DNA from: Bog-473 sp963744225
GTDB taxonomy: Bacteria; Actinomycetota; Acidimicrobiia; Acidimicrobiales; RAAP-2
NCBI GenBank assembly: GCA_963744225.1
Contig: CAVUSV010000004.1
Span: 1,550,001-1,614,000 of the forward strand
Length of the DNA: 64,000 nucleotides
Reading direction: 5' to 3'
In this document: piece after piece, positions 54,698-64,000 of the stretch
Layout of the letters: each line of letters opens with the position of its first letter
Numbering within the stretch: the stretch's first letter is position 1
The notes under the pieces: model-generated
Seen by the model: the letters and a program-made list of their open reading frames with translations, nothing else
Told to the model about the DNA's origin: nothing
Databases searched by the model: none
Made by a program: the position numbers and the translations under genes

Positions 54698-54774
54698 CGA
54701 TTCAGTTGTCCGATGTCGTAGGTGTCGCTATCCGATACGCCTCTCTTCGCATGGTGTGCGGTGACGTCGTCGTG

Positions 54775-56391
54775 TCATCCGGGGTGCAGCACGGACAGGT
54801 TGAGCATCTCGGGGTAGGCGACGATGTGCGCCTGCGGGACACCCTTCAGCCAGGGCTGGGCGACCATGGCGTCTTGCTTGTTGGCGATGTTCAGCCAGCA
54901 GCCCGTGTTCACCGCATTCTCAATGGCCTTGTTGTAGGCCGCGTTCGATCCCGTCGTCACGGCCTGCGTGTTCAGGTTGGCCTCGTTGGGCACACTGTCG
55001 CAGTTCATGTACTGGAGCCCGCCACTGGCGTCGAAGCTGATGTGGGTCCAGGTGTACGTGCTGTACGTGTCCGGCCAGAAGTAGTCGACGAGCATGTTCG
55101 GCGTCGACGCCCCCTGGGTTGCCGACGTGTTCCCAATCCATCCGTAGATCGCCGACGTCTGGTAGCCGACGACCTTGGTCGACAACCCGAGGGCTTGGAG
55201 CTCTGCCCCGATGTCTTCGGCGAGGAGCTGGTCGTCGGAGGCAGACGTGTCATAGCCGACGGTGAACGTCTTCTGGGAGGCGGGCAGGTTCTTCACCAGC
55301 GCCTTGAGCTTCGCGGGGTTGTATGGAATGTTCTGCTGTCCGTACGGCTCTGGGATGAGCCCCTTCGGCCCTGCTTGCATCGCGACGGTGGCTCGGCCCG
55401 GGAAGATGCCGGCCACCAGGTAGGGGACGTTGATCGCCTCGATCAGCGCCCTCCGGTTGGATGCGGTATTCAGGAAACTCTTGTTCTCGTTGATGTAGGC
55501 CGTTTCGGACTCGAGCGTCGGCAGGTGGTAGGAGGCCACGGTCGACTTGGTCTTGTACTGGGCGATGACTGACGTGGTCATGTCGTGCAGGATGGCTGCA
55601 AGCTGCCCGTCGTTGAACTGGATCTCCTCGGTGGACAGGTTGTCGATGACCGGAAGGTTGACCGTCGTGTAGTACGGCTTGGGCCCCCAGTACTGCGGGA
55701 ACGCCTGCAGCTGGTACATCACTCCGACCTTGGCTTCGGTGAGTGTGTAGGGCCCGGTCCCGACATCGTGCGTCTGCAGGTAGGTCTGCGCGTTGTCGGA
55801 TCCGGCGTTGGCCGCCAGCGCGGTCGGGCTCATCATGGCCGGCCCGTACGGGGAGGCCAGGAAGTCGAGGAAGGCCGTGTTCGGCGTCTTCAGCGTGATG
55901 ACCGCCTCATAGGGGTTCGGAGTCGCGATCGATGCCACTCCGGAGACCATGTAGGCCGGGCCGCCATTGACTGCGGTCCTGCGGGCAAAGTCGGGAGCGA
56001 TGGCCGCCGAGGTGAACTGCGTGCCGTCGTGGAAGAAGACCCCGTGGCGCAGCTGGAACGTGTAGGTCAGCCCGTCCTTTGACACGCTCCAGCTGGTGGC
56101 CAGGGAGGGCTCGAGGACCCGGGCCGGTGTGTTCGACTGGTAGGTCAAGAGGCCCTGGTACAGGTTGCGAGTGAGCAGGAGGCCCTGTCCGGCGTAGTAG
56201 ACGTCGGGGTCGGGCGGCTGCCCGGGGTCCTGCAGGAAGCTCAGGTTCAGGGTGTGACTCGTCGGGTAGGAGGCGGCACCGGCCGGCGACGAGCCGGCCG
56301 CGCCGATCGGCACGGCAGCGAGGGCGGTGAGACCGCCCGTGAGAACGATGCGCCGACCGGCACGGGCAAGCGCGGTGAGACTGCCGTTCAT
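54775..56391 (-). CDS. Periplasmic substrate-binding protein, DppA/OppA type
   Basis: 538 residues. A signal peptide (RRIVLTGGLTALAAVPIGAA) is followed by an SBP_bac_5 domain: LNLSFLQDPGQPPDPDVYYA, LEPSLATSWSVSKDGLTYTF, NRRALIEAINVPYLVAGIFP. No lipobox Cys is obvious, so anchoring is unclear. AAAGGAGCAGC precedes ATG 56391, which overlaps the previous stop by ATGA. It should feed the permease/ATPase genes on the other side of the riboswitch. The ligand is probably a cationic guanidino or peptide-like compound (inference). Confidence 0.88.
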   Translation of the reverse strand: MNGSLTALARAGRRIVLTGGLTALAAVPIGAAGSSPAGAASYPTSHTLNLSFLQDPGQPPDPDVYYAGQGLLLTRNLYQGLLTYQSNTPARVLEPSLATSWSVSKDGLTYTFQLRHGVFFHDGTQFTSAAIAPDFARRTAVNGGPAYMVSGVASIATPNPYEAVITLKTPNTAFLDFLASPYGPAMMSPTALAANAGSDNAQTYLQTHDVGTGPYTLTEAKVGVMYQLQAFPQYWGPKPYYTTVNLPVIDNLSTEEIQFNDGQLAAILHDMTTSVIAQYKTKSTVASYHLPTLESETAYINENKSFLNTASNRRALIEAINVPYLVAGIFPGRATVAMQAGPKGLIPEPYGQQNIPYNPAKLKALVKNLPASQKTFTVGYDTSASDDQLLAEDIGAELQALGLSTKVVGYQTSAIYGWIGNTSATQGASTPNMLVDYFWPDTYSTYTWTHISFDASGGLQYMNCDSVPNEANLNTQAVTTGSNAAYNKAIENAVNTGCWLNIANKQDAMVAQPWLKGVPQAHIVAYPEMLNLSVLHPG

Positions 56392-57029
56392 GCTGCTCCT
56401 TTGTGAGTTGTTGCTTGATGGGAAGGGGCGTACGACGCCAGCGCGTCGAGCATCTCGTCGGTCGTGCGGCACGCTCCGTGCTGGAGGTACTCCATCGCGC
56501 TGAGCGACGCAGCGTGTCGTGCCCGGGTCGAACCGATGACGCAGTCCGAGACGACGCGCATTCGGTAGTCGTTCTGGTGGCCGTCGGCGAACGTGTAGTG
56601 GATGCAGACGTCGGTGAGGCCGCCGATGAGGATCAGCGTCGAGGCATCCAGTCCTTTGAGGAGGATCTCGAGGTCGGTCCCGAAGAAGCAGGAGTAGCGG
56701 CGCTTCGCGATGGCGTACTCGCCGGGCCCGGGGGTGAGGGTCGGCCACAGCTGTGTGCCGTCGTCACCCTCCAGGCAGTGCACCCCTTCATCGCCGTCGA
56801 GCTCGCGGCCGAAGTCGATCCCGTCCCGGCGGTGTTCCTCCGAGAAGAACACGACCGGGATGCCCGCGCTGCGAGCGGCGGCGACGACGCGCTCGGCGTT
56901 GGCGATCAGTTCCTCTTGCCCGTTCATAAGGGCAATGCCGGTCTGCTCGGCGGGGAGGGCGTACCCGCGCTGGATGTCGACGGAAAGCAGCACGGGTCGG
57001 CCGAAGATCACGGGCGCCCTCTGATCCAT
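56388..57029 (-). CDS. Isochorismatase-family hydrolase
   Basis: 213 residues with the catalytic triad of the family: Asp in LLSVDIQRGYALP, Lys in AIAKRRYSCFFGT and Cys in GGLTDVCIHYTFAD. Members include N-carbamoylsarcosine amidase, biuret hydrolase and nicotinamidase. In this setting a ureido or carbamoyl substrate is plausible. ATG 57029 is chosen for its excellent RBS (GAGGAGG); longer starts add an unlikely tail. It is ATGA-coupled to the binding-protein gene. Confidence 0.87.
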   Translation of the reverse strand: MDQRAPVIFGRPVLLSVDIQRGYALPAEQTGIALMNGQEELIANAERVVAAARSAGIPVVFFSEEHRRDGIDFGRELDGDEGVHCLEGDDGTQLWPTLTPGPGEYAIAKRRYSCFFGTDLEILLKGLDASTLILIGGLTDVCIHYTFADGHQNDYRMRVVSDCVIGSTRARHAASLSAMEYLQHGACRTTDEMLDALASYAPSHQATTHKGAA

Positions 57030-57135
57030 CGCACCTCCTCGCGTGCTCGGTGTCGCCCCCGCTCCAGCTGCTGCACTCAACGAGTCGATTGAACCGCCGT
57101 TCTGTTTCAGGGTCACATCGAGAAAGTTTCCAGAC

Positions 57136-57169
57136 GATGAACAGCACGCGTCGAAACCTGTTGTTCATC
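57136..57169. repeat. 8-bp inverted repeat at the 3' end of the TetR gene
   Basis: GATGAACA (57136-57143) and TGTTCATC (57162-57169) around an 18-nt centre. It lies between the TetR stop and the isochorismatase-type gene, so it could be an RNA hairpin that separates the two or an operator for the downstream genes. Confidence 0.35.
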
Positions 57170-57845
57170 TGACTTCGCGCTCTTGTGACGTGCGCGCCAC
57201 TGCCCGCAATCGACTGGGCGTCACGCCGCAGACGCGCAGTGCCGCGTCGGCGATCACGACGGGTGTCGTGGCGCGTCGCCGAAATTGGGGTCGCGCCGTG
57301 ATGACACTCTCCACCAGACCAAAGACGAGTTCGCCCGTCGTCGTGGGATCGCCTCGCACGAAGGCACCGCCGTCGCATCCCCGTGCGATCTGGCGGACGT
57401 AGACCCGGAACAGTTGGTGCCGTCGCCGCCAGAACCATTCGAACTGGGGACCCCGGACCTCAGGCAGGAGCTGCAGCGCGCCGATGTTCTGCGGACCCCG
57501 GCACAGGTTAGCCACATCAGTGCAGGTCAGAGACCATAACGCCACGTCCGGCTCGTCGCGCATGCGCGGATCGCTCCGGACGGCATCGAGGGTTGGCCGC
57601 AGGGTTCGGTCGAGCAGCTCGGTGAGCATGTCCTCCTTGCGCGCGAAGTAGTGAAAGAGCGAGGCCTGGCGCAGTCCGGCCTGGTCGGCGATGGCGTGGG
57701 TCGAGGTCGCGGTGTACCCGTTGGCCTCGAAGAGTCCTGCGGCAGCCATAAGGATCTCTTCGCGCACGCTGCTGGCGAGATGCCGAGGAACGACGCGGGG
57801 GCGCCCCACCGGGCGGGTCGGCTCGGGCTTGGCGCGCGCCGCCAT
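57165..57845 (-). CDS. TetR-family regulator of the nitrogen-catabolic island
   Basis: 226 residues. The helix-turn-helix is TSTHAIADQAGLRQASLFHY (about residues 47-66), with a basic N-terminal arm (RAKPEPTRPVGRPRVVPR). It is divergent from the DUF1989-carboxylase operon and precedes the isochorismatase-type gene on its own strand, so it may control both directions. Two short palindromes lie directly upstream. Confidence 0.87.
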   Translation of the reverse strand: MAARAKPEPTRPVGRPRVVPRHLASSVREEILMAAAGLFEANGYTATSTHAIADQAGLRQASLFHYFARKEDMLTELLDRTLRPTLDAVRSDPRMRDEPDVALWSLTCTDVANLCRGPQNIGALQLLPEVRGPQFEWFWRRRHQLFRVYVRQIARGCDGGAFVRGDPTTTGELVFGLVESVITARPQFRRRATTPVVIADAALRVCGVTPSRLRAVARTSQEREVR

Positions 57846-57862
57846 TGTTAATGGTCCGTGAA

Positions 57863-57900
57863 GGTCGTTCGCACGACCTGGATTTCTATCAGGCGATAGA
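57863..57900. promoter_or_regulatory. Two palindromes in the TetR / carboxylase-operon divergent promoter
   Basis: GGTCGT-TCGC-ACGACC (57863-57878) and TCTATC-AGGC-GATAGA (57885-57900): perfect 6-bp arms with 4-nt centres, six bases apart. GATAAT (57899-57904) on the plus strand could be a -10 box. They are candidate TetR operators. Confidence 0.5.
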
Positions 57901-57941
57901 TAATCATCACTGACCCTGAGGCAGCGTCAAGAAGGACGGGG

Positions 57942-58811
57942 ATGACCAGCCCGAGCCCGGGCCGAACGGCGACCACGGCGGGCGCGCGCGCACACGCCCG
58001 CGCCCAGGTCGACACGCTGGCGGTGCACATGCCGACGGTGCCGGCGATCCGGTACTCCGAGGTCCCCGCCCACGTCGACCCGTCGCGGCTGGTGTGGGCC
58101 GAAAAGGTCGCGCCGGGCGGGTACACCAACAAAGTGGTCGCGGCGGGGACCACGGTCAGGTTGCACGACATGGAGGCGGACGCCTGCGCCCACCTCCTTC
58201 TCTTCCGGGCCGACCAGCCCTGGGAGCGGCTGTGCGTCGCCGACACCGTCAAGGTGCAATGGCAGGCCTACAGCGGTCCCGGGCAACTCCTGCTCTCAGA
58301 CCAGGGCCGGGTATTGGCCACGCTGACGTCGGACACCTCGGGTCACCATGACAGCATCTGCGGCACGACGTCCGTGCTGGGCAACACCGAGCGCTACGGC
58401 TCGGGGAACCCGGAGGGCCCGTCCCCGGCGGGGAGGGCGCTCTTTATCCTGGCGGCGGCCAAGCACGGCCTCACCCCCAGGGACCTGCCACCGAGCATGT
58501 CGTTCTTCAAGGGGGTGCACGTCGACACTTCCAGCGGGCGGCTGGTCTGGGCGGACGGCTGCGGTGCGCCCGCCGCGGTCGAGCTGAAGGCCGAGCTCCC
58601 TCTGGTGGTCCTGGTGGCGAACACCGCCCACCCGCTCGACCCACGTGCCGAGTGGCAGTCGTCCACCCTCGAGGTGCTGGCCTGGTCCGGGGAGCCCACC
58701 GGCCCAGGGGATCCGTCATGGTCGTCGTCTCCCGAGCGCGAGCGGGCCTACCGCAACACGGCCGACGACCGGGACGCCAGGACGGGAGGGAGCAGCGGTG
58801 CAGCTGGTTGA
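57942..58811 (+). CDS. DUF1989 urea-carboxylase-associated protein 1
   Basis: 289 residues with the DUF1989 core: VVAAGTTVRLHDMEADACAH, LLLSDQGRVLATLTSDTSGH and PPSMSFFKGVHVDTSSG. These proteins are co-encoded with urea/guanidine carboxylases and, in guanidine systems, help the carboxyguanidine step by family knowledge. AAGGACGGGG precedes ATG 57942. Its end overlaps the next gene. About 30 N-terminal and 40 C-terminal residues are low-complexity. Confidence 0.85.
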   Translation: MTSPSPGRTATTAGARAHARAQVDTLAVHMPTVPAIRYSEVPAHVDPSRLVWAEKVAPGGYTNKVVAAGTTVRLHDMEADACAHLLLFRADQPWERLCVADTVKVQWQAYSGPGQLLLSDQGRVLATLTSDTSGHHDSICGTTSVLGNTERYGSGNPEGPSPAGRALFILAAAKHGLTPRDLPPSMSFFKGVHVDTSSGRLVWADGCGAPAAVELKAELPLVVLVANTAHPLDPRAEWQSSTLEVLAWSGEPTGPGDPSWSSSPERERAYRNTADDRDARTGGSSGAAG

Positions 58812-59400
58812 CGAGGTAATCCCGCCCCGAGCGCCCTGGTCGAGCATTGTGCCCGCAGGGGGCACCCTCGAGATCGTCGACCTGTACGGCAATCAGGCGG
58901 TGGACTTTCTCTTTTACCTGGCGGCCGACACGTCGGAGCGCTACAGCGCTCCCGACACGGTGGCCCGTCAAGGGTCGATATTCCTGACCGTCGGGAGCGC
59001 ACTGCGCTCGAACCTCGGCCGCCCGCTCCTCACGGTCACAGCCGATCAGGTCGGCCGGCACGACACGCTCGGCGGTGCCTGCTCGAAGGAAGCCAACACG
59101 CTGCGCTACGGCCATCACACAAAGGCCGAGCACGCCTGCGTGGAGAACTTTCTGGCTGAGGGTGCGCGTTGGGGCCTGGGAAAGCGAGACCTTGTCTCCA
59201 ACATCAACTGGTACATGAACGTCCCCGTCGAGGAGGACGGCACACTCGGCATCGTCGACGGGCTGTCCGCCCCCGGGCGTTCCCTCACTCTCACCGCGCA
59301 TGCTGACGTGCTCGCGCTGATCTCGAACTGCCCGCAGGTCAACAACCCGTGCAACGGCTTCAACCCGACCGCAGTCCGCGTCGTGGTCGACGCGCCATGA
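58798..59400 (+). CDS. DUF1989 urea-carboxylase-associated protein 2
   Basis: 200 residues, the second DUF1989 protein: IVPAGGTLEIVDLYGNQAVD, LTVTADQVGRHDTLGGACSK and the metal-binding-like NCPQVNNPCNGFNPTAVRV end. In guanidine-degrading bacteria a pair of such proteins forms the carboxyguanidine deiminase that precedes allophanate hydrolase. GTG 58798 (GGGAGGGAG upstream) overlaps the first gene's end by 14 nt. Confidence 0.87.
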   Translation: MQLVDEVIPPRAPWSSIVPAGGTLEIVDLYGNQAVDFLFYLAADTSERYSAPDTVARQGSIFLTVGSALRSNLGRPLLTVTADQVGRHDTLGGACSKEANTLRYGHHTKAEHACVENFLAEGARWGLGKRDLVSNINWYMNVPVEEDGTLGIVDGLSAPGRSLTLTAHADVLALISNCPQVNNPCNGFNPTAVRVVVDAP

Positions 59401-59464
59401 GCGGCGCGTGCCTGTGCCGTCAGCTTTTGTTCAGGTGCTGGCCCGGGGGTGGTTCTGCACACCA

Positions 59465-59480
59465 TAAACCGATCTGTTTA
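59465..59480. promoter_or_regulatory. Inverted repeat upstream of the carboxylase gene
   Basis: TAAAC-CGATCT-GTTTA: perfect 5-bp arms around a 6-nt centre in the 160-bp gap before the carboxylase, the only AT-rich part of this gap. It may be an operator or part of an internal promoter. No guanidine-riboswitch blocks are present here. Confidence 0.35.
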
Positions 59481-59560
59481 CAGTTTGTGGAGACATCCTC
59501 GGGGCTCGCACGGCTGCGGCGAGGCTCGGGCCCGGAGCGGAGATCAAGGGTGCCGCATCC

Positions 59561-63106
<3,546 letters not shown>

Positions 63107-63122
63107 TGGTGTCCGGGCCGCA

Positions 63123-64000
63123 GTGCCCCTAGCCCACGATGCGGCCAAGCGGGCGCTCGACGCCCGCGATGCGGCGCAACGCGCTGAGGCGTGGATAAGT
63201 CGCGTGCCACCTGACGTCTTGATGGCCGAGGCAGCCCGCATCGACGGCGCTACCGCCGCAGGCGGCCACCTCCCTCTGGCCGGCCTCACGTTCGCGGTGA
63301 AGGACAACATCGACGCCGCGGGCATGGTCACGACGGCCGGGTGCCCGGCCTACGCGTACGTCCCGGTCGCGGACGCGCCGGCGGTGCGGGCGCTGCGGGA
63401 GGCCGGCGCCCTCCTCGTCGGCAAGACCAACCTGGACCAGTTCGCGACCGGACTGGTCGGCACCCGCAGCCCCTATGGTGCCGTGCGCAACGCCATCGAC
63501 CCCGAGCGCATCTCGGGGGGCAGTAGCAGCGGTTCGGCCGTGGTGGTGGCTCTGGGCGAGGCCGATCTCGCGCTCGGGACCGACACCGCCGGTTCGGGCC
63601 GCGTCCCGGCAGCCCTCAACGGGGTCGTCGGCCTCAAGGCCACGCTCGGCGTGGTCTCGACGGCTGGGGTCGTGCCGGCGTGCCGGTCGTTCGACTGCGT
63701 GAGCGTGTTCGCGCCGGACGTGGACCTGGCCGAGCGGGCCATGGCGGAGCTCGTCGGACCGCTGGGGGACGCGCCGGGCCGGCGCGCCTTCCCGCCCGAC
63801 TCGCCCCTCGGGGCGCACGGGCGGCCTGTCGTGGCGCGCCCGTCCGACGAGGCGCTGGGTCCGCTCGCCTCCGGCTGGCTCGAGGCGTACGCCGCCGCCG
63901 CGGCGGGCTTGGCCGCCGCGGGCTGCGAGGTGGTCGAGATCGACCTCGGGCCTTTTCTCGCTGCGGGGCGACTGCTCTACGGGGGTGCGTTCGTGGCCGA
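63123..64000 (+). CDS. atzF: Allophanate hydrolase, N-terminal part (runs off the window)
   Basis: At least 292 residues of an amidase-signature enzyme, cut by the window end. The catalytic Lys is in TFAVKDNIDAAG, the Ser-Ser pair in SGGSSSGSAVVVA and GTDTAGSGRVPAA. It hydrolyses allophanate to ammonia and CO2, completing the carboxylase route. GTG 63123 is the only in-frame start after the carboxylase stop. The C-terminal domain is outside the window. Confidence 0.92.
   Translation, partial: MPLAHDAAKRALDARDAAQRAEAWISRVPPDVLMAEAARIDGATAAGGHLPLAGLTFAVKDNIDAAGMVTTAGCPAYAYVPVADAPAVRALREAGALLVGKTNLDQFATGLVGTRSPYGAVRNAIDPERISGGSSSGSAVVVALGEADLALGTDTAGSGRVPAALNGVVGLKATLGVVSTAGVVPACRSFDCVSVFAPDVDLAERAMAELVGPLGDAPGRRAFPPDSPLGAHGRPVVARPSDEALGPLASGWLEAYAAAAAGLAAAGCEVVEIDLGPFLAAGRLLYGGAFVA

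Noticed and set aside
57846..59560. A second guanidine riboswitch upstream of the DUF1989 or carboxylase genes
   Set aside because: The conserved CTAGGGTTCCG and ACACGG-type blocks are absent from both gaps on the plus strand.

Overview
The window is high-GC DNA from an actinomycete-type genome (Actinomycetota, possibly Acidimicrobiia-like). The pointers are two F420-type luciferase-like oxidoreductases, two TIGR03083 mycothiol-dependent-isomerase-like proteins, a P450 paired with a 3Fe-4S ferredoxin, Rieske oxygenases, frequent GTG starts, many ATGA/GTGA overlaps and leaderless-type promoters. No rRNA, tRNA, CRISPR array, insertion sequence or phage gene was seen.

Layout. 0-20 kb is lipid/aromatic/xenobiotic catabolism with its regulators: a Rieske oxygenase tail, a flavin/iron-sulfur reductase and an aldehyde dehydrogenase; two ArsR-SRPBCC modules whose ArsR genes have leaderless promoters with a palindrome in the spacer; a paired acyl-CoA dehydrogenase operon with a SnoaL-like protein and a TetR; an SDR, TauD-like dioxygenase, amidohydrolase and ferredoxin; and an orphan branched-chain-type binding protein, a cupin, an esterase and an Ohr protein. 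20.4-26.6 kb holds an HPr-kinase-like protein, a PqqD peptide-binding protein, two phytanoyl-CoA-type dioxygenases, a GNAT, a crotonase-fold protein, a NTP_transf_5 protein and a small Tat-signal protein. This resembles part of a RiPP (modified peptide) locus but has no recognisable cyclase or protease. 26.6-40.7 kb holds a P450-ferredoxin pair, an MFS exporter with a divergent TetR and a clear operator, a glyoxalase-fold/Baeyer-Villiger-type monooxygenase/quinone reductase operon, zwf, amidohydrolases, a nitroreductase and a secreted GH5 glycosidase.

The most striking part is 40.7-64 kb. A textbook guanidine-I (ykkC) riboswitch with a terminator that reuses the conserved 3' part of the aptamer lies on the minus strand at about 54.6-54.7 kb. 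It directly precedes a tightly packed run of 14 genes on one strand: glutamine-synthetase-like ligase, creatininase-like amidase, PuuD-like hydrolase, oligopeptide-type ABC transporter (two ATPases, two permeases), ureohydrolase, Rieske oxygenase, an unknown protein, a metallo-beta-lactamase-fold hydrolase, allantoinase, M20 hydrolase and an amidohydrolase. Upstream on the same strand are the transporter's binding protein, an isochorismatase-type hydrolase and a TetR. Divergent from these are two DUF1989 proteins, a full urea/guanidine carboxylase and the start of an allophanate hydrolase. Together they look like a guanidine-sensing island that imports guanidino/ureido compounds and strips their nitrogen, ending in carboxylation and allophanate hydrolysis. 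The exact substrate and the roles of the Rieske oxygenase and the gamma-glutamyl ligase are unknown.

Quality warning. About 25 single-base indels break otherwise well-conserved genes, 15 of them between 48.1 and 54.4 kb. Conserved motifs resume at once in another frame, no in-frame stop codons are seen and corrected lengths are whole codons, so these look more like sequence or assembly errors than gene decay. Such genes are annotated here as full spans with the indel positions given.
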